From NCBI RefSeq assembly GCF_000368565.1, contig NZ_KB849542.1, forward strand, positions 73,258 to 137,257: DNA of 64,000 nt, read 5' to 3'. The notes under the pieces are model-generated. The model was not told where the DNA came from, did no database searches, and worked only from the letters and a program-made list of their open reading frames with translations. Below are positions 19,339-28,357 of the stretch, one piece after another. A program made the translations under genes and the position numbers. Every line of letters begins with the position of its first letter. Within the stretch, counting starts at the first letter, position 1. This DNA is from Acinetobacter gerneri DSM 14967 = CIP 107464 = MTCC 9824. Lineage in GTDB: Bacteria; Pseudomonadota; Gammaproteobacteria; Pseudomonadales; Moraxellaceae.

Positions 19339-20019
19339 TTACAATGTCGCTAAAATATCTTTTAAAGTTTGAGTCGGATTTTCAGACTTGGTAATTGGGC
19401 GACCAATCACCAAATGTGTTGAACCATCTAGCATGGCTTGTTTTGGAGTCACAATGCGTTTTTGATCATCGGCACTAGATCCTTCAGGACGAATGCCCGG
19501 TGTAACCAAAGCGAATTGTTGTCCCAAGTCTTCACGTAACATTTTTGCTTCTTGAGCAGAACAAACCACACCATCTAAGCCACTGTCTTTAGTCAATTTT
19601 GCGAGACGTTTTACTTGCTCAAAAGGTTCAATATCTAAACCTAAATCACGTAAATCTTCACGTCCCATTGAAGTCAAAATAGTCACTGCAATCAATTGAG
19701 TTTGATAATTTCCTGCTTTTAGACGTTCAACACATGTTTCCATCATTTTACGACCACCAGACGCATGCACATTGACCATCCATACACCTAGATCAGCCGC
19801 AGCACAGACGGCTTGAGCCGTTGTATTTGGAATATCATGAAATTTTAAATCAAGAAAAACCTCAAAACCTTGACCATGTAAAGCTTTTACAATGCTTGGT
19901 CCTTCATGAGTAAAAAGCTCTTTCCCCACTTTTACGCGACATAAAGCAGGATCTAACTGCTCAGCAATTTTTAATGCATCTAATTGGCTTTTCGCATCTA
20001 AGGCAACAATAATACTCAA
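19339..20019 (-). CDS. pyrF: Orotidine 5'-phosphate decarboxylase
   Basis: Last step of UMP synthesis: OMP to UMP plus CO2, cytoplasmic TIM barrel. 226 aa. Family motifs: VALDAKSQ at the first strand, [21 protein letters not shown] with the catalytic lysine and aspartates, [12 protein letters not shown], and VTPGIRP near the phosphate site. The start is TTG at 20019, with GGGAAA a few bases upstream; no in-frame ATG gives the family N-terminus. In E. coli pyrF follows lapA-lapB; here lapA is about 4 kb away across a block of unrelated genes and lapB is not seen. Confidence 0.95.
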   Translation of the reverse strand: MSIIVALDAKSQLDALKIAEQLDPALCRVKVGKELFTHEGPSIVKALHGQGFEVFLDLKFHDIPNTTAQAVCAAADLGVWMVNVHASGGRKMMETCVERLKAGNYQTQLIAVTILTSMGREDLRDLGLDIEPFEQVKRLAKLTKDSGLDGVVCSAQEAKMLREDLGQQFALVTPGIRPEGSSADDQKRIVTPKQAMLDGSTHLVIGRPITKSENPTQTLKDILATL

Positions 20020-20128
20020 GAGATATTTCCCAAAAACAAATTTTCGATATTATAAAGGTCTTTATCCACATGACAAAGCCTTGTGACTAACTTATTTAAG
20101 ATCTTAGATGAGCAATCTCAAAACTGAT

Positions 20129-20677
20129 TTAATTTTGTTCAGAAACTAATATCGCACGTGTACCACTTTCTAGTGCATCGAAAATATGTTCCTGATCAGC
20201 AGGATAGCAAATATAATCGCCTGCTTTTAATTCTACTGGATCTTCAATTAAACCGACCCTAGCACTGCCTTGCATCATAATAATATGCTCAACACTACCG
20301 ATTGGATGTGGCTTTGAACAACGTGCTTCACCCGGTTCAACAGTCAAAATATACAAATCTCGTCGACTGCCCGGCGCACAAGTGGCAAGCAATACAGCTC
20401 GATAATGTGCGATTTCTGAATGTATTGAAACACCCTCACCAAAACGAATCACCTGAGTTTTACTTGAACTTTCTTCCATCAATTGCGCAAACGGAATATC
20501 CAAAGCCACACATAATGCCCACAAAGTTTCCAAACTTGGATTGCCTTGCCCTGATTCAAGTTGAGATAGCGTTGATTTAGCAATACCCGCCCGACGTGCA
20601 AGTTCAGCCAAAGATATCCCTGCTTTTTGCCGTTCTCTGTGCAAGCCTTTCGCTACAATTTCTATTGGAAGTGTCAT
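20129..20677 (-). CDS. XRE-type regulator with C-terminal cupin domain
   Basis: 182-aa DNA-binding regulator. Residues about 8-62 form a Cro/CI-type helix-turn-helix (SLAELARRAGIAKSTLSQLE, then PSLETLWALC). Residues about 105-180 form a cupin barrel with HPIGSVEHIIMMQGSARV, GDYICYPADQEH and a final LVSEQ strand, the likely ligand sensor. It is divergent from azlCD across 89 bp that hold a long inverted repeat, so it is most likely the repressor or sensor for that exporter and for itself. The ligand is unknown; a branched-chain amino acid would fit the neighbours. Confidence 0.88.
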   Translation of the reverse strand: MTLPIEIVAKGLHRERQKAGISLAELARRAGIAKSTLSQLESGQGNPSLETLWALCVALDIPFAQLMEESSSKTQVIRFGEGVSIHSEIAHYRAVLLATCAPGSRRDLYILTVEPGEARCSKPHPIGSVEHIIMMQGSARVGLIEDPVELKAGDYICYPADQEHIFDALESGTRAILVSEQN

Positions 20678-20686
20678 ATTTCACCA

Positions 20687-20757
20687 TATATCGAACATTC
20701 GTTTTATTTGACGAACGATTTAATTCTATCTATTATATCGTACGTCCGTTCGATATA
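20687..20757. promoter_or_regulatory. Inverted-repeat operator region, XRE regulator / azlCD
   Basis: TATATCGAAC (20687-20696) and its exact complement GTTCGATATA (20748-20757) frame the divergent promoter. Inside are further CGAAC elements: a CGAA-N2-TTCG dyad at 20692-20701 and CGAAC at 20712-20716. The spacing brackets the azlC promoter, as expected for binding sites of a dimeric or tetrameric repressor such as the adjacent XRE-cupin protein. Confidence 0.7.
20708..20736 (+). promoter_or_regulatory. Sigma-70 promoter of azlCD
   Basis: TTGACG (20708-20713), a 17-bp spacer and TATTAT (20731-20736) make a near-consensus promoter. Transcription would start near 20743, inside the right arm of the inverted repeat, so a bound regulator would block it. 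Confidence 0.7.
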
Positions 20758-20766
20758 GATAAAAAA

Positions 20767-21423
20767 ATGCCCAATAAATTGAACTTAGCATTGATCAAAG
20801 CCATCATATTACTCGCAATAGCGACTTTTCTCGTCGGAGTTTCGCTTGGGTCTCTCGCTGCGAGTTATAAATTAGCATTGTGGATTCCAATACTGCTTTC
20901 TTTAACTGTACTTGCTGGCGCAGCCGAATTTACCTTTATTGGGATGATCGCTACAGGTAGTCATCCTATTTTTGCAGCACTAACAGGTATCTTGATCAAT
21001 CTACGCCATTTACCTTTCGGCTTGTCTGTTGATCATTTTATCGAAAAAAACGCACTCAGATTTCTTGCCAGTCATATCTTAAATGATGAAAGTGTCATGT
21101 TTGGTCTCAGCCAAAATGATCCTGCAACGCAAAAAACCGCTTACTGGTCTTGCGGCTTAAGCATAGCGATCGCTTGGCCTTTAGGTGTCTTTTTAGGATA
21201 TTTATTAGGGCAAAATATACCCAATATTTATGCCTTTGGGATAGATGCAGCATTTCCTGCGATCCTTTTTGCCTTGATCTTAGCTTTACTCAAAAATAAA
21301 ACCAGTAGAAATCGGGCATTGCTCGGCGCTGCATTTTCAGTCCTTACGATTCCATTACTTCCAACTGGTCTACCTGTTCTTATTTCTCTATTTGCATTAT
21401 TTTTTTGGAAGCACTCGACATGA
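20767..21423 (+). CDS. azlC: AzlC-family branched-chain amino acid exporter, large subunit
   Basis: Integral membrane protein of the AzlC/YgaZ family, which with a small AzlD/YgaH partner exports branched-chain amino acids and related compounds. 218 aa with about six hydrophobic segments. Recognisable features are the LAGAAEFTFIGM segment, INLRHLPFGLS and the DESVMFGL motif. ATG 20767 is used because sequence upstream is operator and promoter. The stop codon overlaps the azlD start (ATGA), indicating translational coupling. The gene lies in the block that separates pyrF from lapA. Confidence 0.9.
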   Translation: MPNKLNLALIKAIILLAIATFLVGVSLGSLAASYKLALWIPILLSLTVLAGAAEFTFIGMIATGSHPIFAALTGILINLRHLPFGLSVDHFIEKNALRFLASHILNDESVMFGLSQNDPATQKTAYWSCGLSIAIAWPLGVFLGYLLGQNIPNIYAFGIDAAFPAILFALILALLKNKTSRNRALLGAAFSVLTIPLLPTGLPVLISLFALFFWKHST

Positions 21424-21743
21424 TCAATCAGCAACTTATTCTCATAGGCATCTTATTGCTTGCAGGGGGAACATATATGATTCGGTATTCTGGATTTTAT
21501 TTAGCAGATCGTTTTAGTTTCAGCTCAAATCAAAAACAAATGTTTTCTGATGCTGCTTGCGTATTACTATTCTCACTTGCAGTGCTCAGTACCTTTTTTA
21601 ATGAATCAACGTTTAGTGGCAGTAGCAAAATTATAGGGGTAATGGTTGCACTCATCTTCGCTTGGAAAAAATATTCTTTAATCGTCGTCATAATAGTTGC
21701 CGTCATTTTAACAGCCCTATTTCGCTATATAGGTTTGTCCTAA
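21420..21743 (+). CDS. azlD: AzlD-family branched-chain amino acid exporter, small subunit
   Basis: 107-aa membrane protein with about four hydrophobic segments and the family motif TYMIRYSGFYLADRF, partner of AzlC. ATG 21420 overlaps the azlC stop by four bases, with GGAAG upstream in the azlC coding sequence. Together with azlC and the divergent XRE-cupin regulator it forms a compact transport and control unit. Confidence 0.88.
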   Translation: MINQQLILIGILLLAGGTYMIRYSGFYLADRFSFSSNQKQMFSDAACVLLFSLAVLSTFFNESTFSGSSKIIGVMVALIFAWKKYSLIVVIIVAVILTALFRYIGLS

Positions 21744-22051
21744 AATGGCCCTTTTACAAATAAAGGGCTATTAAAAACTCTGAATGAGCATACCGAATAC
21801 TGACAAAAATTAATTTTTTTAGAACATTTCAGAATTCTTTTTCTCATGTTGAGAGAATCAAACCACATTGAATAAAAATAGTCTAAGCTATTATAAATAA
21901 AAATTAAACTAGCCTTGAAATATGGCTTATATCATTTTCAAAGATTATTATTTTCATTAAAATGCTAAACAATTACTTACCATTCTTTAAAATAATTTAA
22001 CAATAAATACATTAGTATGTTTTTACTTCATCAAATAAAAACATATACAGA
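21744..22051. other. Intergenic region with hairpin (21748-21768) and inverted repeat (22017-22044)
   Basis: 308 bp of AT-rich sequence. GCCCTTT (21748-21754) and AAAGGGC (21762-21768) form a hairpin just past azlD, but no T tract follows. A second, 9-bp inverted repeat (ATGTTTTTA at 22017-22025, TAAAAACAT at 22036-22044) ends eight bases before the next start codon, where a ribosome-binding site would be expected. It could be an operator or an mRNA hairpin that controls the next two genes. Confidence 0.5.
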
Positions 22052-22372
22052 ATGCCAATTTATAAATTATCAAAGTCAAAACAAATCACTCTTGTTATCT
22101 TTTCCGTGTTGATCATTTTCATTTTGATCTACATTTTCAAAGATAACTCAAAAAATGTATCACAAAATACAAGCGCTGCCCCGCCAGCTTCGCAAACTCA
22201 AAAAAACAGCACAACAGATCAGGAGGTTAACCCGAAAAACGTATCTAATAATACAAATGCTCAACAACAATCAGATCATCCATCTGAGCAAGAAACATTG
22301 TATGACACCAAAAGTGACTTAACAATCCAACCTATTGATCCAGAAAAAGATCCTGGTAATCAAAGCAATTAG
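22052..22372 (+). CDS. Small membrane-anchored protein of unknown function
   Basis: 106 aa and not recognised. Residues 1-10 are basic (lysines at 5, 8 and 10). Residues about 11-29 form one hydrophobic segment, and the rest is low-complexity, rich in N, Q, S, T, K and D, with no cysteine. A signal anchor with a disordered periplasmic tail is the likely topology. It ends 11 bp before the secreted protease and is probably cotranscribed with it, so a role as tether, inhibitor or export helper is possible but speculative. No clear Shine-Dalgarno sequence is present; an inverted repeat sits directly upstream. Confidence 0.6.
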   Translation: MPIYKLSKSKQITLVIFSVLIIFILIYIFKDNSKNVSQNTSAAPPASQTQKNSTTDQEVNPKNVSNNTNAQQQSDHPSEQETLYDTKSDLTIQPIDPEKDPGNQSN

Positions 22373-22383
22373 AGCAAATACCT

Positions 22384-23718
22384 ATGAACAAAAATATCTT
22401 TATACCTCTTATTCTAGGAAGCTGCGTCATCACCACAGTTTCCGCAGCGAATATCACACCTGCTGCAGCTGAAAAACGTTTAAACACGGCAGCAGTAGAT
22501 AAAGTCAATAAAGCACGTATCAATTTAAAATCATTAGTTCAAAACGACTCAAATGATCTCATTGTTGAATACAATATAGATACAGGTCCTTCTACGACTA
22601 GTGCAGAAAAAAGAAGCGCTATAGCCTCTGATAAACAAACGATCCGAAGAAATCATCTTCAATCCAAAGGCATTACAATATTGCGAGATTATAATAGCTT
22701 ACCAATAACGACGTATCGAATTAATGATCGTGAGGCCTTAGTTGAATTACTCAATGACCCCAACATAAAAGCAGTCTATCCAAATCGTATCAACAAAGCT
22801 TTTGCTACAGATAATTTAAACCTTATCAATCAACCACAAACTGCTGCCAAAAAGTTTACTGGTGAAGGAACGAGTGTCGTCATCGCTGACACAGGCGTAG
22901 ACTATCGACATTCGGATTTTGGTAATTGTACTGCTGTAAATACGCCCGCTTCTACATGTCGAGTCATTCAAGCATTTGATACTGCAACTGATGATCACCA
23001 ATTGGATGATAATGGGCATGGTACCAATGTTGCAGGTATCGTTGCACAAGTCGCTCCCAAAACAAAAATCATTGGAATCGATGTATTTAGTAGCTCGGGA
23101 GGAGCATATGATAGTGACATTTTAGCTGCAATCAATTGGACTTCAAATAACGCGAAAACATATAACATTAAAGCAATTAACTTAAGTTTAGGCGTTTCTG
23201 ATGAATACTCAGATGAATGTACACAAAGTAGTTATTCAACAGCATTTCAAAATTTGAGGAATAACAATGTTGTACCTGTCGTAGCCAGTGGAAATGACCA
23301 ATTTACCAATGGCGTTGCTTACCCAGCTTGTAGCAAAGGTGCTGTTCGAGTAGGCGCTGTATATGCGGGTAATTATAGTGGCTTAACATGGGGTTCATTT
23401 AAGCAGTGTACTGACCGCGCTCCTGCACCAGATCAAGTGACTTGCTTCAGCAATAGTGGCAAACTTCTAACCTTACTTGCACCAGGAGCACTTATTACAG
23501 CAGGTGGTACTACTCAAGGAGGTACATCTCAAGCCACACCACATGTTGCAGGTGCTATTGCAATTCTACGTGCAAATAATGTCGTACCAGCAGAAACGAT
23601 TGATCAAACCATCCAACGTCTGCAAACAACTGGTAAACCAATTCGAGATCCTCGCAACGGAATTGTTACCTCGCGAATTGACTTACTTGCAGCCACCAAT
23701 AGTTTGAATATCAAATGA
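22384..23718 (+). CDS. Secreted subtilisin-like (S8) serine protease
   Basis: 444-aa exported protease. Residues 1-21 are a Sec signal peptide (cleavage near VSA-A). Residues about 55-135 look like an inhibitor I9-type propeptide that folds and masks the active site. The catalytic domain has Asp169 (ADTGVDYRHSDFG), His212 (NGHGTNVAG), oxyanion Asn304 (ASGNDQ) and Ser382. The serine motif is GTSQATPHVAG, with Q where most subtilases have M. Several cysteine pairs suggest disulphides. There is no autotransporter barrel, so after reaching the periplasm it may leave by type II secretion, whose pseudopilins are encoded 7 kb away (inference). It lies in the pyrF-lapA accessory block. Confidence 0.92.
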   Translation: MNKNIFIPLILGSCVITTVSAANITPAAAEKRLNTAAVDKVNKARINLKSLVQNDSNDLIVEYNIDTGPSTTSAEKRSAIASDKQTIRRNHLQSKGITILRDYNSLPITTYRINDREALVELLNDPNIKAVYPNRINKAFATDNLNLINQPQTAAKKFTGEGTSVVIADTGVDYRHSDFGNCTAVNTPASTCRVIQAFDTATDDHQLDDNGHGTNVAGIVAQVAPKTKIIGIDVFSSSGGAYDSDILAAINWTSNNAKTYNIKAINLSLGVSDEYSDECTQSSYSTAFQNLRNNNVVPVVASGNDQFTNGVAYPACSKGAVRVGAVYAGNYSGLTWGSFKQCTDRAPAPDQVTCFSNSGKLLTLLAPGALITAGGTTQGGTSQATPHVAGAIAILRANNVVPAETIDQTIQRLQTTGKPIRDPRNGIVTSRIDLLAATNSLNIK

Positions 23719-23728
23719 TGTAGCGACA

Positions 23729-23761
23729 TAAAGAATAAGCTCATTGAGCTTATTCTTTATC
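23729..23761 (+). terminator. Hairpin after the S8 protease gene
   Basis: ATAAAGAATAAGCTCA and its complement form a perfect inverted repeat with almost no spacer, 10 bp after the stop codon. The T content after the stem is modest. A short AAT microsatellite follows near 23788, and the rest of the gap up to 23936 shows nothing recognisable. Confidence 0.65.
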
Positions 23762-23936
23762 CAAAAATTTAGGCTTCAAGCCTTTTAGTAATAATAATAA
23801 TAAGTGATCAAGTTAAATCTTTACTCCCCCTTCAAATCGTAAATCTGAATAATCTAAACTCGCTAATACCATTATAGAACCTTAAATAAAAACAATTCTT
23901 CTGATGATTTTCGTCTTCAACCCATCAAACTCAATA

Positions 23937-23974
23937 TAAAAAAATAGCCCTTTATCAATAAAGGGCTATTTTGA
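23937..23974 (-). terminator. Terminator of the rpsA-ihfB-lapA direction
   Basis: A 15-bp stem (AAAATAGCCCTTTAT, 23941-23955, and its complement at 23958-23972) follows the lapA stop; on the minus strand it runs into a T tract. Its core GCCCTTT/AAAGGGC is also found in the hairpin at 21748-21768 at the far side of the protease genes. Confidence 0.85.
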
Positions 23975-23992
23975 ATCTCGATCAGCTATGAA

Positions 23993-24358
23993 TTATAACG
24001 GACGCTGATTTTGATCTTCAGGATGAATATCAAGCACCGTTTTTTCATGTCGGCTAGTTGCAGCAGCTTCTGCAGCAGCAAGTTGAGCAGACTGAATTTG
24101 TTCTTTACGTAACCGATCAATGTCTTTACGTAAGCGCTTTACTTCCCAGTTGTTTTGGAAAACGCGGAACACTTGCACACCAAGGAGCAAACCGACCACG
24201 ATCCCAATCGCTAAGGTGAGTAACACTAACAAACCTAAACGCATTGCTGGTACAGTAGTAAATAACAGATCAACTTGTACTTCAGCGCTATTTTGTAGCA
24301 CTAAAGCCAGTGCATAACCAAATATAACGATTAAAAGAACAACTAAGAAATAACGCAT
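23993..24358 (-). CDS. lapA: LapA-domain (DUF1049) inner-membrane protein
   Basis: 121-aa protein with two hydrophobic segments (about 3-22 and 40-62) and a cytoplasmic coiled coil (about 70-100, with VKRLRKDIDRLRKEQIQ). This is the pattern of LapA/YciS, which in E. coli works with LapB to control LpxC and lipopolysaccharide synthesis. lapB is not beside it. It follows ihfB by 19 bp and ends at a strong terminator. Confidence 0.85.
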   Translation of the reverse strand: MRYFLVVLLIVIFGYALALVLQNSAEVQVDLLFTTVPAMRLGLLVLLTLAIGIVVGLLLGVQVFRVFQNNWEVKRLRKDIDRLRKEQIQSAQLAAAEAAATSRHEKTVLDIHPEDQNQRPL

Positions 24359-24377
24359 AAAGACTCCGTAAGAATTT

Positions 24378-24683
24378 TTATTTTCCTGCAGTTTCGTTTA
24401 CTGCATCACGAAGCGCTTTCCCTGGTTTAAAATGCGGAACTGCTTTAGCAGCAACATCCACAGATTTACCTGTTTTAGGATTACGGCCTAAACGTGGTTC
24501 ACGATGATGTAGCGCAAAGCTACCAAAACCACGAATTTCAATACGGCTGTCACTTGATAATGATTCGATCATTTGATCGATCATAATTTTTACAGCTTCT
24601 TCTACCAATGGTTCTGCTAAATGAGGGTTTTTTAAAGAAATACGCTCAATTAAGTCAGATTTGTTAAGTGCTTCTGTAGTCAT
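24378..24683 (-). CDS. ihfB: Integration host factor subunit beta
   Basis: DNA-bending HU/IHF-family protein that pairs with IhfA. 101 aa. It starts NKSDLIERI and has the [21 protein letters not shown] arm with the conserved proline that intercalates into the DNA minor groove, then [20 protein letters not shown]. Located downstream of rpsA as in most gammaproteobacteria; a hairpin in the 162-bp gap may adjust its level relative to S1. Confidence 0.96.
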   Translation of the reverse strand: MTTEALNKSDLIERISLKNPHLAEPLVEEAVKIMIDQMIESLSSDSRIEIRGFGSFALHHREPRLGRNPKTGKSVDVAAKAVPHFKPGKALRDAVNETAGK

Positions 24684-24746
24684 CTATGACCTCGTTAATT
24701 ATCATACTACTTAGGTATAACTAGAATAATAACCTGTTTAAATACA

Positions 24747-24784
24747 AAACGGTAGCGTAATAAGTAAATACTACGCTACCGTTT
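24747..24784 (-). terminator. Terminator or attenuator between rpsA and ihfB
   Basis: AAACGGTAGCGTA (24747-24759) pairs perfectly with TACGCTACCGTTT (24772-24784). On the minus strand the stem runs into TTTTGTATTT. It should reduce rpsA readthrough into ihfB. Confidence 0.75.
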
Positions 24785-24845
24785 ACAGTATTTGTGTAAA
24801 TAAATTGATTAACTTACATTAACAATACAATTTACACAGACCTGA

Positions 24846-26522
24846 TTAGTTGCCCATTTGAGCTTTAATCAAGTCACCAATAGTCTTAGGACCATTGTCT
24901 TGAGAGTTAGAAGTTTGACGCAAGTTAGCTACAGCTTCTTTCTCTTCAGCTTCGTCTTTCGCTTTGATAGACAAGTTGATTGTACGAGATTTACGATCAA
25001 CATTGATGATCTTAGCTTCAACTTCTTGACCAACTTCTAAGAATTTAGTTGCATCTTCAACGCGGTCACGGTTGATTTCAGAAGCTTTCAATTGAGCTTC
25101 AACTTCGTCAGCTAACTTAACAGTTGCGCCTTTAGCGTCAACAGCAGTTACAGTACCTTTAACAAGAGCACCGCGTTCGTTAGCAGCTAAGAAATCGTTG
25201 AATGGATCGCTGTTCAATTGTTTGATACCAAGGCTGATACGGTTGCCTTCAGCATCTACAGACAAGATAACAGCTTCAACTGTGTCACCTTTCTTGTAAC
25301 GACGGATAGCTTCTTCGCCTTGTTCGTTCCAAGAAATATCAGACAAGTGAACTAAACCATCAATTCCGCCTGGTAAACCGATAAAGATACCAAAGTCAGT
25401 GATTGATTTAATTGTGCCAGATACTTTTTCGCCTTTTTCATGGTTTTTAGAAAACTCTTCCCATGGGTTAGCACGAGTTTGTTTAATACCAAGAGAAATA
25501 CGACGACGTTCTTCATCAACTTCAAGAACCATAACATCAACTTCGTCACCGATCTGAACAACTTTAGATGGGTGGATGTTTTTGTTAGTGTGGTCCATTT
25601 CTGAAACGTGTACTAAGCCTTCAACGCCTTCAGCGATTTCAGCAAAACAACCGTAGTCAGTTAAGTTAGTCACACGTGCTTTAACGATAGAACCTTTAGG
25701 ATAACGGCTCATGATCGCTAACCATGGATCTTCGCCTAATTGTTTAAGGCCTAAAGATACGCGGTTACGTTCACGGTCAAATTTAAGTACTTTAACAGTA
25801 ACTTCTTGACCCACTTCAACAACTTCTGAAGGGTGTTTGATGCGTTTCCAAGCCATATCTGTGATATGTAGAAGACCGTCAATACCACCAAGGTCAACGA
25901 ATGCACCGTAATCAGTAAGGTTCTTAATAGTACCTGTAACTGTTTGACCTTCTTCAAGTTGAGAAAGCAATGCTTCACGGTCAGCTGAAGATTCAGCTTC
26001 CATAACAGCACGGCGAGATACAACAACGTTGTTACGTTTTGCATCTAATTTGATAACTTTAAATTCTAACTCTTTACCTTCAAGGTGAGTAGTGTCACGG
26101 ATAGGACGAGTGTCTACCAATGAACCAGGCAAGAACGCGCGAACTGGACCGATGTCAACAGTGAAACCACCTTTAACTTTACCAGAGATAACACCAGTAA
26201 CGATTTCACCATCTTCAAAGATTTTTTCAAGTTTAGTCCAAGTTTCAGCACGTTTAGCTTTTTCACGTGATAAAACTGTTTGACCCATACCGTTGTCAAG
26301 CGCTTCAACAACAACGTCTACAGTGTCACCAACATTAACTTCAAGTTCACGTTGGTCGTTTAAGAATTCAGAACGTGCTACAACGCCTTCAGATTTAAGG
26401 CCTGTATCAACAGTTACCCAGTCAGAATCGATGCTAACAACAACACCTTGGATGACTGCACCCTTTTCTACGTTGAGGTTTAATTCGCTTTCTTCAAAGA
26501 GGGCTGCAAAAGATTCGGTCAT
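24846..26522 (-). CDS. rpsA: 30S ribosomal protein S1
   Basis: Binds mRNA at the ribosome and is needed for translation initiation on most messages. 558 aa, essentially the E. coli length. Six S1 RNA-binding domains follow one another (about residues 20-87, 105-171, 190-260, 277-347, 364-434 and 450-520). The middle repeats show the typical [21 protein letters not shown] pattern. It lies between cmk and ihfB, the standard order. The 105-bp leader may carry autoregulatory structure, but none was defined. Confidence 0.97.
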   Translation of the reverse strand: MTESFAALFEESELNLNVEKGAVIQGVVVSIDSDWVTVDTGLKSEGVVARSEFLNDQRELEVNVGDTVDVVVEALDNGMGQTVLSREKAKRAETWTKLEKIFEDGEIVTGVISGKVKGGFTVDIGPVRAFLPGSLVDTRPIRDTTHLEGKELEFKVIKLDAKRNNVVVSRRAVMEAESSADREALLSQLEEGQTVTGTIKNLTDYGAFVDLGGIDGLLHITDMAWKRIKHPSEVVEVGQEVTVKVLKFDRERNRVSLGLKQLGEDPWLAIMSRYPKGSIVKARVTNLTDYGCFAEIAEGVEGLVHVSEMDHTNKNIHPSKVVQIGDEVDVMVLEVDEERRRISLGIKQTRANPWEEFSKNHEKGEKVSGTIKSITDFGIFIGLPGGIDGLVHLSDISWNEQGEEAIRRYKKGDTVEAVILSVDAEGNRISLGIKQLNSDPFNDFLAANERGALVKGTVTAVDAKGATVKLADEVEAQLKASEINRDRVEDATKFLEVGQEVEAKIINVDRKSRTINLSIKAKDEAEEKEAVANLRQTSNSQDNGPKTIGDLIKAQMGN

Positions 26523-26627
26523 GATATACCTAGTAAAGTCAGCGGTCTTGGATCAGACAAGGCCGGTTTAGTTAAGTTTTCACATAGTCCATAAGAACTG
26601 ATCAAGCTATGCTTCCACTAATATCTG

Positions 26628-27317
26628 TTATTTAGCTAACATTTTGTCGGCGTAATTCACCATTAAATTGAAGACTTCCTCAATAGATAATGTAGAACTA
26701 TCAATAATATAGGCGTCTTCAGCAGGCTTCAAAGGAGCTACGGTTCGTTCCATATCTCGCTTATCACGAGCCTGTATGTTAGCTAAAATGTCGCTTATTT
26801 TAGCATCCAAACCCATGCCCTGCAACTGTTTTACACGGCGCGATGCTCGTGATTCAGCCGATGCAGTCAGGTAAATTTTAGCCTTTGCTTGTGGAAAAAT
26901 AGAAGTGGCCATATCACGACCATCAGCGACCAAGCCCGGCTCGCTCGCAAATGCATGTTGACGATCAACTAAAGCCGCGCGTAATGCAGGAATCGCAGCC
27001 ACTTTAGATGCATATTCACCGACTTGTTCAGTACGAATGGTTTGACTCACATCTTCGCCATCCAGTAAGACCTGAGTGCCCTGCTCCGTACTGACAAATT
27101 TGATGTCTAAATTTGTTGCAATTTTTACACTTTGTTGCAAAGCATTTTCATCATCTAATTTTTCTAATAACGCATTTTTAAACAATGACAACCCAAGTAA
27201 ACGATATAACGCACCCGAATCCAATAAATGAAAGCCATAATGCGCTGCGAGTTTTGCTGCAAGTGTGCCCTTACCAGAACCACTTGGCCCATCAATAGTG
27301 ATAATTTGAGTTGTCAT
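26628..27317 (-). CDS. cmk: Cytidylate kinase
   Basis: Phosphorylates CMP and dCMP using ATP. 229 aa. P-loop GPSGSGKGT at residues 10-18, then [11 protein letters not shown], a conserved [13 protein letters not shown] segment, and SRASRRVKQ in the lid. Gene order cmk-rpsA-ihfB is conserved. It starts 11 bp after an SRPBCC protein gene. Confidence 0.96.
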   Translation of the reverse strand: MTTQIITIDGPSGSGKGTLAAKLAAHYGFHLLDSGALYRLLGLSLFKNALLEKLDDENALQQSVKIATNLDIKFVSTEQGTQVLLDGEDVSQTIRTEQVGEYASKVAAIPALRAALVDRQHAFASEPGLVADGRDMATSIFPQAKAKIYLTASAESRASRRVKQLQGMGLDAKISDILANIQARDKRDMERTVAPLKPAEDAYIIDSSTLSIEEVFNLMVNYADKMLAK

Positions 27318-27328
27318 TCAAGATCCTG

Positions 27329-27760
27329 TTAGACAGATTTAGCTAATTTGGAAAATCCTAGTGTAATCGCTAGCTTGAGCTGTGCAAGTATTATTTTGCT
27401 GATAAAGGGTGCACGTGCTTGCAATTCAATCGTATAAGTCACCAACGTTTTATTTGGTGCAAGTGATTGAAATTCTATCACCCCGAGGTGATGCTTAATC
27501 AAAGGATTTTTAATCAATTTATATTCAATACGTTGATTCGGTTCGAGCAGTGTAATTTGTTCTTGAATCGGTTTAACTGGTCCAAAACCCATACGACGAA
27601 TTGAACCTAAACCATCAGGGCGCTCTGGATCAGCAGAATCTTTGACACGGACCACTTGGATCGGTGCAAATGCGATATTGTAAGTTGCATGTTTAGACAA
27701 TAAATCAAACACTTGCTCTACAGGTGCATTAAACTCTTTTTTTACTTGGATTGAATTCAT
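27329..27760 (-). CDS. SRPBCC (START-like) family protein
   Basis: 143 aa. The N-terminus VKKEFNAPVEQVFDLLSKHATY is the opening of the polyketide cyclase/SRPBCC fold, a hydrophobic-ligand-binding cavity. GSIRRMGFGPVKPIQEQIT and the amphipathic C-terminal helix fit the family. No catalytic role can be assigned. It lies directly upstream of cmk and is likely cotranscribed with it. Confidence 0.8.
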   Translation of the reverse strand: MNSIQVKKEFNAPVEQVFDLLSKHATYNIAFAPIQVVRVKDSADPERPDGLGSIRRMGFGPVKPIQEQITLLEPNQRIEYKLIKNPLIKHHLGVIEFQSLAPNKTLVTYTIELQARAPFISKIILAQLKLAITLGFSKLAKSV

Positions 27761-27826
27761 TTTTATCGCTTCCAGATTTGTTTATATTTGACAATTTCAA
27801 TTGTCATGATTCGTGTTTATTCTAAA

Positions 27827-28348
27827 TTATTTATCTGGATCATTTAAGCTTTTTTGTCGTACACGTTCAGCTTTTTTTTGTTCTCTGCGATTTTTAAAAA
27901 ATTCAGAAAGTTGACTCGAACATTCAGCCTGCATACAACCTTGTTCAAAATCAAACTTGTGATTGTAATAACCATTTTCCAACAATTGCCTAGCACTCAT
28001 CAAAGAGCCTGCTTTAGGTTCTGTAGCTGCAAATACAACACGATGAATCCGCGCATGAATCAAAGCCCCTACACACATCGTGCAAGGTTCAAGTGTCACA
28101 TAAAGTGTGGCATCTACTGGTAGGCGATAGTTTTCGATTTTCTCACAAGCATTTCGGATCGCAATAATTTCAGCATGTGCGGTCGGATCATGTGAGCAAA
28201 TCGGCGCATTGTGACCTATACCAATCACTTTACCTTCACTTACGATCACAGCACCTACAGGTATTTCACCTATAGAAGCAGAAAATGCAGCTTGCTCATA
28301 GGCAAGCTGCATCCATTTTTGGTCTTCAAGTTGATCAATATCAGACAT
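27827..28348 (-). CDS. tadA: tRNA-specific adenosine deaminase
   Basis: Deaminates A34 to inosine in the anticodon of tRNA-Arg(ACG). 173 aa. The zinc and proton-shuttle motif HAEIIAI (HAE) and the zinc ligands PCTMC are present, with GEIPVGAVIV and HDPTAHAE as in E. coli TadA. The C-terminal tail is lysine- and arginine-rich, consistent with tRNA contact. It starts 9 bp downstream of the HIBCH-like gene. Confidence 0.95.
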   Translation of the reverse strand: MSDIDQLEDQKWMQLAYEQAAFSASIGEIPVGAVIVSEGKVIGIGHNAPICSHDPTAHAEIIAIRNACEKIENYRLPVDATLYVTLEPCTMCVGALIHARIHRVVFAATEPKAGSLMSARQLLENGYYNHKFDFEQGCMQAECSSQLSEFFKNRREQKKAERVRQKSLNDPDK

Positions 28349-28357
28349 GTTCAGTGC

